Positions 22,652-30,437 of a DNA stretch of 30,437 bases are shown here, piece after piece. The DNA is taken from contig JACKAK010000018.1 in NCBI GenBank assembly GCA_020635115.1, positions 1 through 30,437 of the forward strand, written 5' to 3'. Source of the DNA: Halobacteriovoraceae bacterium (GTDB taxonomy: Bacteria; Bdellovibrionota; Bacteriovoracia; Bacteriovoracales; Bacteriovoracaceae). A program made the translations under genes and the position numbers. How positions within the stretch are numbered: the stretch's first letter is position 1; every line of letters begins with the position of its first letter. A model generated the notes under the pieces. That model saw only the letters and a list, made by a program, of their open reading frames with translations, did no database searches and had not been told where the DNA came from.

Positions 22652-23968
22652 TCATTTGCATTGCCATTGGTAAAGATCAAAGTGAGTTTTAGGCCTGGGA
22701 ATTGGGTAAAGTCTTGTAAATTTGTTAAAATTTTTCCAAGTGATGGACCTTCTTTGGCTCCTTCTGTTAACCCATTTAAAAAAGATTTTTGTTGCTTGAA
22801 AGATAAAGTTACTCATCATTCTATGATTAAATGTTACGCCAAAGTAAGCTACATGCCCTTTAATTTTCATGGAAGTGCAGACCCAGAGATCCTTGAATCT
22901 CATTTTGCACCGGTTTTTAATCAACCAGTTCTTGAGATCTGTAAGTCCACTTCTGAGGCTTTTTGAACTCGTTTTAACTTTAATGACCCCGTGTCGTTTA
23001 CAAACGTAGAAGGTAAAGCCTAGAAAATCAAAGGTTTCCTGTTTAAGAGCGCCAGAGTATTTCCTTCGATCGAATCTAATAAGTTTGGTTTTCTCAGTAT
23101 TGAGCTTTAACCCATACTTTCCCAGACGACCCTTAAGAGCTTTTAGGATTCTATGGGCATCACTTTCCCGTTCACAACAGATAACAAAGTCATCTGCATA
23201 ACGGAAGATCTCTGCTTTGCCTTTGAGGTGCTTCTTAACTACCGTCTCGAACCATCCATCGATAACAAAATGAGCAAAGATATTTGCGAGAATAGGACTC
23301 ACTATAGATCCTTGAGGTGTGCCTTGAGGACTAGGTCTTGGCCCATTTACTGTCATAATTCCAGCTTTTAACATTCTGGAAATATATCTAAGAAAGGTCT
23401 TATCTTCAATTTTTATTGCCAGAATTTCAAGAAGCTTTTGATGGTCAATTTGTCCAAAGAAATTCTCTAGATCTACATCAAGAACAACCTCACATTTGTT
23501 CAACATAAGGTAGTTTCGAACACTTTTGATAGCCTTGTGACAGCTTCGTCCTGATCTAAAACCAAATGAGTTATTTGAAAATATAGGCTCGTATATTCCT
23601 GAAAGCACTTTAGCTGTCATAGATTGTACAATCTTATCCTCAATCCCACTTATCCCAAGCGGCCTATAAGATCCATTAGCTTTAGGGATTAGTACTTCCC
23701 TCACTGGTTGGGGCCGGTAGGACATACGCTTCATCTTTTCAATCAAACTTTCAACATTTTCTTCTAATTCCCTCCCATATTCTCCTTTCGTTTTACCATC
23801 GATTCCCACGGCCTTTCTTCCATCAAGGCCATGGAAACAACCAGTAAGATTCTCCACGTTAAAGTGAGGCATAAGCCACTTGAACTTTAAACACGGGTCC
23901 TCACTGGATAGCTTTGCTATCCTCCGCAGTTTTGTTTCCGTTTGATCACTGAGCTTTGATTTACTCAT
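22652..23968 (-). CDS. ltrA: group II intron reverse transcriptase/maturase
   Basis: 438 residues. AAAGGG precedes the ATG. RT blocks: RPLGISGIEDKIVQ (102-115, RT2/3), DVDLENFFGQID (164-175), SPQGTPQGSIVSPILANIF (213-231), and catalytic FRYADDFV (255-262), then KTKLIRFD and DFLGFTF (the RT7 region). The C-terminal GIIM maturase domain (SLRSGLTDLKNWLIKNRCK, and later HVAYFGVTFNHRM) is present. No HNH endonuclease follows, so mobility would be endonuclease-independent or at replication forks. All key residues are intact. Confidence 0.92.
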   Translation of the reverse strand: MSKSKLSDQTETKLRRIAKLSSEDPCLKFKWLMPHFNVENLTGCFHGLDGRKAVGIDGKTKGEYGRELEENVESLIEKMKRMSYRPQPVREVLIPKANGSYRPLGISGIEDKIVQSMTAKVLSGIYEPIFSNNSFGFRSGRSCHKAIKSVRNYLMLNKCEVVLDVDLENFFGQIDHQKLLEILAIKIEDKTFLRYISRMLKAGIMTVNGPRPSPQGTPQGSIVSPILANIFAHFVIDGWFETVVKKHLKGKAEIFRYADDFVICCERESDAHRILKALKGRLGKYGLKLNTEKTKLIRFDRRKYSGALKQETFDFLGFTFYVCKRHGVIKVKTSSKSLRSGLTDLKNWLIKNRCKMRFKDLWVCTSMKIKGHVAYFGVTFNHRMMSNFIFQATKIFFKWVNRRSQRRSITWKNFNKFTRLYPIPRPKTHFDLYQWQCK

Positions 23969-24485
23969 AAACGTTTCCCTTTGGAGGTCAACTTAACCCA
24001 AGACCCTTCCCTCCACGGTCGTTACTCGCTTCATTAGTACTATGGTCTTTCGGACTTCCCACTTCCCGTCTCGATTTCCTCGTTTGTTAAACTTGTCCAT
24101 CGATACTTCTTTCCATGAAGAGAAAATGGGATCTCCCGTGTTCCTCTAGATTACCTTCAGACATGCCATGCTCTGACGATCCCGGGGATGCTGGGAGTTG
24201 ACTTCGTACCCATTTATTCAACTTCCCAATGTTGCCTTCCATCTCTACGGAAATGTCGGCCATCACCCATTTCAGTATTACGGGACCCAATAGCTTCAGC
24301 CTCTTGGCTTACGGCCTATCTTCTCTCTGTTTACACTTCACCTGAGTCGTTACCTTCTCCGGCGCAAAGCTCGATGCGGGATGTCTTGGGTCAGACTTTC
24401 CCGTGGAGACTTTCACTCCGATTATCTAGAAACTTTTCACGGCGTACCGTAGATTCCTAATCGATTTTCCTTTAGACATTCGCAC
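23969..24485 (-). ncRNA. group II intron 5' ribozyme region (domains I-III)
   Basis: 517 bases with no gene. It starts GTGCGAATGTC and shows the conserved purine-rich 5' segment (GGAGTGAAAGTCTCCACGGG) and paired blocks such as AAGTTGA/TCAACTCCC. Higher GC than its surroundings, as expected of a structured RNA. Confidence 0.75.
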
Positions 24486-25785
24486 AACCCTTGCTAAAAA
24501 TTGCTCTTTCATTTCTCGCATTATCTTGTTTTTTCTCTTTTTGAAAAGCACAAAAGGTACTTTCTCCTTCTTGGCGAACTCCCAAATGCTCTTTGAGCTC
24601 ACTAAGAACATCAGCAATATAGTCAACATCGGTGATTTCAGGATTTGTGCTTGAGTTAATCTCTTCACTGTCTGAGGCAATTGACTCAATTTCATCCATG
24701 GAAAAATCTGTATTTTCTTGCTTTCTTCTCTCTAGCCTCTCCCATTCAAAAAACTCTACAGGTGGAACATAAATTCCAAATTCTCTAATGCGATTACAAA
24801 AGTACCCTACTGGATCTCTGATTTCTGTATTCCACACTCCTGAGTTTAGATATTGAGAAAATCTCATGACTGAGAACTGAATATCTTCGATGCTGAGATT
24901 TGTATGTTTTCTAACTGAGTTAATTGATTTGTGATCAAAGGGATTCTCTAATCTGTCTAATCCAAAAAAATCAAAATCAATTTTGCTTTGCTTTTTTTCA
25001 GTTTTGGGATTTGAGCGCTTGCTCTGATTTAAATTAATTTCTTTTTTAGAAATATTCTCTTTTAAATGGACGCAATTTTGTGGATTCTGGGAGATTTCAC
25101 TATCATTTTTATGGAAACTGGCACGCAAATTAGTGGAAACTGATTTTTGGGAAATTTTTTTAACGCAGAAGATGAATCTGTTTAAAAATCTACTTTTAAC
25201 ACTTAAAGGTTCAGCTATTGAGATCACTCCTTTATCTTGAAGACCTTTAAGGCATTTCTTAAGTGTGTTTTGAGTCATACAGAACTGATTGTCTCTTAAG
25301 GTTTTGTACCAAGTTTCAATGCCCATTTCAGGGTTGTTGTTAGCTTCACTGATAAGAAGAAGAGAAAAATAGACCTTTAATTCATTGTCAGTGAGCTCTT
25401 TAATAAGTTCTAGCAGTTCATCTCGGTCAATTTTTAAATATCCTCCTTCGAGATTGCCCCATTCCTGCATTGTTTTGGGATAATTTTCTGGGAGCTTGTA
25501 TCTAACTTGATTAAAAGCGCCACGGGTGATTTCAAGTGTTCCAAGATTGGAATGAGTTTCGTGAAGCTTTGTGAATGCGTTTTTGTTGATCCCGCTGAAT
25601 TTCTCTTTTGGAACAGCAAAACTCCCCTTCTTGAAAAATCCTTCTCTGGTTCTGTACTCTATTACTTGAAGGTAATGAGAAAGAATTTTCTTATCACTAT
25701 GTTTAATCAGCTCTTTTAAGTGTCTTTTTTGTAAAAAGATCGTCTGATACTTAATATGAATGACATTATCTCTCAAATTTTGCAT
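24486..25785 (-). CDS. plasmid replication initiation-like protein, 5' exon
   Basis: 433 residues before the intron (472 after splicing). AGGGG lies upstream of the ATG. The first 230 residues look like two winged-helix domains as in Rep proteins: IEYRTREGFFKKGSFAVPKE, then a second WH with LTDNELKVYFSLLLISEANN and MTQNTLKKCLKGLQDKGVISI (about 170-195). A charged linker follows, then a helical domain (HTNLSIEDIQFSVMRFSQYL, then RDPVGYFCNRIREFG), a pattern found in replication and primosome-type proteins. Unspliced, it would end 14 bases inside the intron (SKGCANV). Context (iterons, ParA) supports a replication initiator. The domain assignment is by pattern only. Confidence 0.55.
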
Positions 25786-25849
25786 ATAACTATCCCCTCT
25801 TAGGAAATTCCTAAGTTTTTTATTGGTTAAAAGTGACTAATCTAGCGCG

Positions 25850-27448
25850 CTACTGGACGCTTATGTATGATGGGACGTGCCCATAGAATTCTCCTTTAGA
25901 TCTTTTTTGCTTATTCTTCTTTTTATAGTTTCTAAAACTTGTACAAAATTCACTTGTGAAAATGCTTGAAAGAAACTGTATGAGCGTTAAAAAGAACATA
26001 ACAACCCAGCTTCTCACTTCTACAAGTTGCATATTTTCTTTAGAAAACACACTTCTTTTTGTGTTGTTTTCTTTCATTAAATTGATTTGGTTAATTAGAG
26101 AGCTTATTTCACTATCTGTTTTAATGACTTCTGTCCTTAAAAGATTCTTCTCTCCCGCTAATTTTGCTCTTCCTTTACTTACAAGTTCGTTTTTTCTATA
26201 AACTTCCATATCGGCCAAGATTGCTGCTTGTTGCTTTTCTAAGGACGCAGAATAGTTTCTTTTCTTTCTTAGTCTGTATTCAAGACCTTTGATTACTTCG
26301 AGATTAGACTGCTTGTATGACAGTATTTTTGGATCTTTTATGTAAGTTGAGTAGCTAACCGTAAAAGCTGAATAACAAAATATTACCCAACGCAAACTTC
26401 TTAGAAACAGTTTTGTACTACCACTGCTGGCCATAAAGAAGATTTCAACGCTAATTGCGGCCATAAGTGATATGGCCAATGAGAATCCTAAATCCATATA
26501 AAAAAGGTAGGAAAAAGTCAGAATAATGCATTCAGAACAGATTACTGGAATCATTAAGACTGAGGCCGTCTTGAGTTCAAGTACTTCCCTCTTTTTTGTT
26601 TTCTTTTTAGTTGTTTTTTTTGGTGCCAATTCTTTACTGTATGAGTCATCTTTTTTCAAATAGTACCTAACGGCATCTTTTTCATTTTTTGAAAGAAATT
26701 TATAGGCCTCATGACTAGAAAAATTTGTAAGATTTACTTTTGTTTTTTTTATAAAACTGAGCGCAAAATCTTTTCTTGAAGAGTATTTTTTAGCTGAATT
26801 ATTAATACCTGGCTGAATTTCAGCTGAATTTTGCTGAAATTTATCGCTCAAACCACCTTCTATCACTCGAAAGTCCATTTTCAGTTCCTTTTTCAAAAAT
26901 TCAGCTACTTGGTATTGAGCTGAATTTATGTTTAGTTCAATACAAAAAAGATCAGTTAAATTAGGCCAACTGAAATTTTGATGAATTTGGACTGAAAATG
27001 AATGAAATGTTCTTTGTTTTAGATTTGAAAATTGATGGTAGATTTTGAAAAATTGAGATACTACAATAGTTTGTAGACATGATTGACCTCCAGTAAGGTT
27101 AATTGTGTTTAGAAGATCTGGGGAAGGCTCAATTTCCTCGGATCTTCGTTTTTTTATATTGTCGGCCAAAAAATCATAAATTGCAATTTTAAATTTTTTA
27201 CCCAACGTTTCAGGAACTAAATTCCGCGTTAAATCCTGATTAATTTCATTTATCTTGCTTTTTGCAAAGATATTTTGCGTGTGACTTAAATACGTCATGA
27301 GAAAGCTTAAAAGGCCTTTAAGTGACGAGTTATTGTATGCATATAGTTTATATAGAGCTAAATTCATATTAAGGCGATTTTTTGCTTCTGAAATATCAAT
27401 TTCTCTGTTGATTACGAAAATAGAATTATATTTCAAACCCAAAAGCAT
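25850..27448 (-). CDS. plasmid membrane protein with coiled coil, unknown function
   Basis: 532 residues from the ATG at 27448 (a TTG three codons earlier is too close to the AAGGGA site). The first 290 residues are soluble, with no signal peptide, and end in a Lys-rich linker (KKTTKKKTKKREVLELKT). Three membrane segments follow (about 295-317, 319-340, 352-370), then a long charged coiled coil (about 380-462, LEYRLRKKRNYSASLEKQQA and on), then a fourth membrane segment (about 480-500) and a basic tail. The soluble N-terminus probably lies in the cytoplasm. No family recognised. It sits between the replication-type gene and the iteron array, whose end lies 70 bases upstream of its start, so array binding could control it. 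A maintenance, mating-type or phage-exclusion role is possible but unproven. Confidence 0.6.
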   Translation of the reverse strand: MLLGLKYNSIFVINREIDISEAKNRLNMNLALYKLYAYNNSSLKGLLSFLMTYLSHTQNIFAKSKINEINQDLTRNLVPETLGKKFKIAIYDFLADNIKKRRSEEIEPSPDLLNTINLTGGQSCLQTIVVSQFFKIYHQFSNLKQRTFHSFSVQIHQNFSWPNLTDLFCIELNINSAQYQVAEFLKKELKMDFRVIEGGLSDKFQQNSAEIQPGINNSAKKYSSRKDFALSFIKKTKVNLTNFSSHEAYKFLSKNEKDAVRYYLKKDDSYSKELAPKKTTKKKTKKREVLELKTASVLMIPVICSECIILTFSYLFYMDLGFSLAISLMAAISVEIFFMASSGSTKLFLRSLRWVIFCYSAFTVSYSTYIKDPKILSYKQSNLEVIKGLEYRLRKKRNYSASLEKQQAAILADMEVYRKNELVSKGRAKLAGEKNLLRTEVIKTDSEISSLINQINLMKENNTKRSVFSKENMQLVEVRSWVVMFFLTLIQFLSSIFTSEFCTSFRNYKKKNKQKRSKGEFYGHVPSYISVQ

Positions 27449-27517
27449 TAAACTCAAATCCCTTTTTTACTTTTTATTCTTAATTAAATTTCAACACAGA
27501 TTTAGGCCTGTGTCAGA

Positions 27518-28271
27518 TACTCAAACGGTACTAAAATGTTTACTGAAACGATACTGAAGTGTTTACTCAAACGGTACTAAAGTGTTTACTCAAACGGTAC
27601 TAAAATGTTTACTCAAACGGTACTAAAATGTTTACTCAAACGGTACTGAAATGTTTACTGAAACGGTACTGAAATGTTTACTGAAACGGTACTGAAGTGT
27701 TTACTCAAACGGTACTAAAGTGTTTACTCAAACGGTACTAAAATGTTTACTCAAACGGTACTGAAATGTTTACTCAAATGATACCGAAGTGTTTACTGAA
27801 ATGATACTGAAACGTTTACTGAAATGATACTGAAGTGTTTACTGAAATGATACTGAAACGTTTACTGAAATGATACTGAAGTGTTTACTGAAATGATACT
27901 GAAACGTTTACTCAAATGATACCGAAGTGTTTACTGAAATGATACTGAAACGTTTACTGAAATGATACTGAAGTGTTTACTGAAATGATACTGAAACGTT
28001 TACTGAAATGATACTGAAACGTTTACTCAAATGATACCGAAGTGTTTACTGAAATGATACTGAAACGTTTACTGAAATGATACTGAAACGTTTACTGAAA
28101 TGATACTGAAACGTTTACTCAAATGATACTGAAGTGTTTACTCAAATGGTACTGAAGTGTTTACTCAAATGGTACTGAAGTGTTTACTGAAATGGTACTG
28201 AAACGTTTACTGAAATGATACTGAAATGATACTGGAATGTTTACTGAAATGATACTGGAATGATACTGAAA
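27518..28271. repeat. iteron-like array of 23-bp direct repeats (about 32 copies)
   Basis: Thirty regular 23-base units from 27518 to 28207, then irregular units with added half-repeats to 28271. Each unit splits in two: TACTSAAAYGR (11 bases) and TACTRAARYGTT (12 bases), so TACTGAAA-like words recur every 11-12 bases on one face of the helix. Variants are arranged in blocks: CAAACGG types to about 27770, GAAATGA types after. No spacers, so not CRISPR. Likely binding site of the Rep protein (origin or copy control) or of the ParA partner (centromere). Confidence 0.85.
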
Positions 28272-28290
28272 GTAGTGCAGTGCACTACTT
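28270..28290. promoter_or_regulatory. 10-base-arm palindrome at the array/gene boundary
   Basis: AAGTAGTGCA (28270-28279) and TGCACTACTT (28281-28290) are perfect complements around a single G. It covers the stop codon of the ParA-operon partner and abuts the last iteron. A near-zero loop favours a protein site over a terminator, though on the minus strand it is followed by TTT. Confidence 0.45.
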
Positions 28291-29127
28291 AATCATTCTG
28301 GTCAACTTTTCGCTTATAAGAAAGGTTCTGTATTTTTTGGCCACTTTTCTAGTTATTTTTGGATGACCTGTAATAGCTATAATAAGCCCAGCCTCATTTA
28401 GATTATAGTACGCTGTTTTAAGGCTAGATTTTTTATATGAGGTATTCTTTGATAGTTCAGAATAGAGTTCTTCACTGGATAATACACCCTGGTAGTATAA
28501 TTCATTCTCGTAGCTGATTTCTTCGGTTACAAGACTCTGTAGAGACTTAAGAACATACTTGTGAATTGGCTTAAGCATATCAAGCTCAATTGCAAAGATT
28601 TCACTTTCTTCGTCTATAATCATATCTTTGTTGATTGAAAAAGTTAAACATTCTTGATTTTCGCTATTATTTTTAACTTTTTTTCTCTTTGCACTTTTCT
28701 TTGTGATTTTGCGATAATCTTTTTCGGCTTTTCTTTCTTCGGCGGCCTTTCTTTCTTCGGCGGCCTTTCTTTCTTCGGCGGCCTTTCTTTCTTCGGCGGC
28801 CTTTCTTTCTTCAGCGGCCTTTCTTTCTTCAGCGGCCTTTCTTTCTTCAGCGGCCTTTCTTTCTTCAGCGGCCTTTCTTTCTTCAGCGGCCTTTCTTGCC
28901 TCTTCCGTCTTTGTAGTCTGGCTCTCTGGCTCTATTAATAGGCCCTTTTTAGGATTATATACACCATCAATCTTCCCATGACCCTTGTTGTTCCGAGCAG
29001 ACCTTTTGTATTCTTTAAATTGATCTTTGTTAATTTCAATTTTTTTATTATCTAAAACGAAGAAATAGCCATCAGGTATAGATATGCCATCACCTTCTTT
29101 TGTAACATATGGTATTGCTTGGCTCAT
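28285..29127 (-). CDS. ParA-operon partner protein with EERKAA repeat helix
   Basis: 280 residues. AAGGAT precedes the ATG, which lies 9 bases after the parA stop. The N-terminal part (about 1-70) is small and basic. Residues about 75-135 hold ten or so copies of the hexapeptide EERKAA, a charged pattern that forms a single long alpha helix. A Lys-rich stretch (KKSAKRKKVK) and a C-terminal winged-helix-like domain follow (ISYENELYYQGVLSSEELYS, LKTAYYNLNEAGLIIAITGH). By position and DNA-binding character it is probably the centromere-binding partner of ParA (ParB role), with the adjacent array as a candidate centromere. No ParB family signature is visible. Confidence 0.6.
   Translation of the reverse strand: MSQAIPYVTKEGDGISIPDGYFFVLDNKKIEINKDQFKEYKRSARNNKGHGKIDGVYNPKKGLLIEPESQTTKTEEARKAAEERKAAEERKAAEERKAAEERKAAEERKAAEERKAAEERKAAEERKAAEERKAEKDYRKITKKSAKRKKVKNNSENQECLTFSINKDMIIDEESEIFAIELDMLKPIHKYVLKSLQSLVTEEISYENELYYQGVLSSEELYSELSKNTSYKKSSLKTAYYNLNEAGLIIAITGHPKITRKVAKKYRTFLISEKLTRMIK
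28740..28902. repeat. 18-bp coding tandem repeat (9 near-perfect copies)
   Basis: GCGGCCTTTCT starts recur exactly every 18 bases from 28743 to 28887. The first four copies are preceded by CG and the rest by CA, showing recent stepwise expansion. Each repeat adds EERKAA to the encoded helix, so copy number can change without breaking the frame. Confidence 0.9.
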
Positions 29128-29136
29128 AGTTTATCC

Positions 29137-30093
29137 TTATTGAAGAGGCCTTCCCTTAATTTCTTGAAATAATGAATCAATTTCCGTACAGACAGGGGAG
29201 AGGTGATTGTATTCAAAAATGCTCTTGCTTTCGCTTGATGCGTTTACAAAGTCTTGAGACTTTCTAATGACTGTTTTCGCTAAATGATCCCCGTACAAGT
29301 CTTCAAACAGCTCCTTGAAGTCTCTAGAGGCTTTTTCTCTAAGGTTGTGATCGAATCTATTTTGAACTATTCGTAACTTTGGGTTAAAACCTTGATAGTG
29401 GAGCTTTTCAATTTCTTCCAATGTTAACTCTAGACCTTCATCAGAATACTCGTCTGGAAAGGCTGGACTTATAATCTCGTCAGATATTGATAGGACTTGA
29501 AATATGGTCATGTCCATTATTCCGCCACAATCTATTAATACTAGATCGTATTCACTCTTTAATTGTTGAAAAAAAGGCTTAAACTGTTGAAAGCCTTTCA
29601 TTGGGTCAATTTTTTTGGCAAGTCCTGTGAGTTTGTTGTTAGCAGGGATTAAATGAAGATTTTTGCGAACTTCAATTATGGCCTCATCAACCTCACAATC
29701 ATCATCAAAGATATTAAGGAAAGTATCTTTGTTTTTTGGCTGATCAATTTTAAATGTTCTAGTAACATTGGCCTGAGAGTCCATGTCTACAATGATTACC
29801 TTGTATCCGTATTGAGTTGCTCTTACGGCCAAGTTTATTAAGATCGTAGTTTTTCCAACGCCGCCTTTTCTCATATAAAACGAAACTATTTTGTCAATTT
29901 TATCATCTTGATGTTTCTTTCTTGATATCCTATAGTTTCTTACTGAATCTGCAGATATAAATGTGTTAGAACCCTTCTTTATTGTTTGATATTTTTGCGG
30001 ATCTCTCTTGAAAAGTTCGTAAGGTGTTTTATCAGAAAGACCAAACATTTTAGTAAAATCTTTAATGTGAACAGGGTAATCTTTTTCAAACAT
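29137..30093 (-). CDS. parA: ParA-family partition ATPase
   Basis: 318 residues from the ATG at 30093, chosen because AAGGAG (30104-30109) is well placed for it. The N-terminal segment (VHIKDFTKMFGLSDKTPYEL, about 8-27) looks like a helix-turn-helix, as in type Ia ParA proteins that bind their own promoter. Deviant Walker A RKGGVGKTT (75-83), A' VDMDSQANVT (about 102-111) and Walker B LVLIDCGG (184-191) are intact. Role: ATP-dependent plasmid partition on the nucleoid with a ParB-type partner. First gene of a two-gene operon. Confidence 0.88.
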   Translation of the reverse strand: MFEKDYPVHIKDFTKMFGLSDKTPYELFKRDPQKYQTIKKGSNTFISADSVRNYRISRKKHQDDKIDKIVSFYMRKGGVGKTTILINLAVRATQYGYKVIIVDMDSQANVTRTFKIDQPKNKDTFLNIFDDDCEVDEAIIEVRKNLHLIPANNKLTGLAKKIDPMKGFQQFKPFFQQLKSEYDLVLIDCGGIMDMTIFQVLSISDEIISPAFPDEYSDEGLELTLEEIEKLHYQGFNPKLRIVQNRFDHNLREKASRDFKELFEDLYGDHLAKTVIRKSQDFVNASSESKSIFEYNHLSPVCTEIDSLFQEIKGRPLQ

Positions 30094-30302
30094 TTCCATT
30101 CTCCTTATTGAAATTGGAAAAAAAACTAACTTTGTAATATTATTTTTCAACATTGCTCAAAAGTAAACCAGGAATTGGATGAATTTTAAAATTTTATTTC
30201 CAGGGAGATATATACGCATATTACGATATTCGTAAACCTACCCTCATATGAAGTCCCGTTCATGTTCTTCTTCACCTTTAGGCATAATTCTTTTCTTTCT
30301 TA

Positions 30303-30437
30303 TTAACCCCACATTTCATCCATATCGCCGTAATCTTCTTTATTATTTGAGAATTTTTTGTGTGTTGCTTTTTCTTCAGAAGAACTTTTTAAAAATATCT
30401 GTCCATCATTTATTCTTGGCCATTTCTTTTTATGAAT
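30303..30437 (-). CDS. 3' end of a gene running off the window
   Basis: 44 codons open to the window edge on the minus strand: KKKWPRINDGQIFLKSSSEE, later a short acidic end EDYGDMDEMWG, stop at 30303. A disordered, Lys-rich linker with an acidic hydrophobic tip resembles interaction tails such as that of single-stranded DNA-binding proteins, but the family cannot be told. The 200 bases between it and parA hold no gene and probably the parA promoter. Confidence 0.5.
   Translation of the reverse strand: MHKKKWPRINDGQIFLKSSSEEKATHKKFSNNKEDYGDMDEMWG

Larger units (their letters stand above)
22555..24485 (-). mobile_element. group II intron with reverse transcriptase, inserted in the replication-type gene
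   Basis: The 5' end is GTGCG at 24485, the standard start. About 517 bases of G-rich ribozyme (domains I-III) precede the RT gene in domain IV. After the RT stop come domain V (22609-22643) and domain VI, and the intron ends in AT at 22555 (AY rule). It is 1,931 bases long and lies in the same direction as its host gene, so splicing can restore the message. The 3' boundary was chosen because it is an AY end that keeps the host frame; nearby alternatives do not do both. Confidence 0.8.

Noticed and set aside
24087..24290. Short frames inside the intron 5' region
   Set aside because: The segment is structured ribozyme RNA; the frames are accidental.
27518..28271. Repeat array as a CRISPR
   Set aside because: Repeats are contiguous with no unique spacers, and no cas genes are present.
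28654..28938. Plus-strand frame rich in SFFGGL repeats
   Set aside because: It is the antisense reading of the EERKAA repeat.

Overview
The window looks like part of a low-GC plasmid, or a plasmid-derived segment. The right end carries a ParA ATPase, its operon partner, a 750-bp iteron-like tandem array and a winged-helix replication-type protein. The middle is an accessory region with toxin-antitoxin modules, a tyrosine recombinase with dif-like sites, nested insertion sequences and a group II intron. The host is a Gram-negative-like bacterium: many proteins have signal peptides and ribosome binding sites are AGGAG-like. AT-rich codon use and many large, unfamiliar exported proteins would fit the Bdellovibrionota (Bacteriovorax-like), but this is only an impression and no marker gene proves it.

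Layout. (1) 1-9950: two convergent operons of exported proteins. The rightward operon (71-5850) encodes a small membrane protein, two large paralogous proteins with the layout of a membrane-inserted dynamin-like protein but degenerate nucleotide-binding loops, and an SH3b-like protein. The leftward operon (9949-5866) encodes two unrecognised exported proteins. (2) 9950-13850: a hairpin-rich gap, a zinc-ribbon protein, a small helical protein, hicAB, a RelE/Gp49-type toxin with its HTH antitoxin, two dif-like sites, a Xer-type recombinase and a frameshifted mini-gene. (3) 13970-16140: a small protein, a LysM protein with a hydrophobic C-terminus and an overlapping membrane protein, arranged like a toxin-immunity pair. 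(4) 16146-20370: an IS66-family element whose tnpB is split by an IS3-family element. The IS66 element is flanked by 5'-truncated remnants of two different genes. (5) 20368-22332: an AbiE toxin-antitoxin pair with a frameshifted third gene. (6) 22436-25785: a replication-type gene interrupted by a group II intron; removing the intron restores an in-frame protein of 472 residues. (7) 25850-30437: a multi-pass membrane protein, the 23-bp repeat array, the ParA operon and a partial gene.

The right half is the maintenance core (Rep, iterons, Par). The three toxin-antitoxin modules and the dif-like sites would add stability by post-segregational killing and dimer resolution. The most unusual items are the tandem exported dynamin-like pseudo-GTPases, the intron in the replication-type gene, the two-dif-site arrangement beside a recombinase, and the LysM/membrane protein pair.
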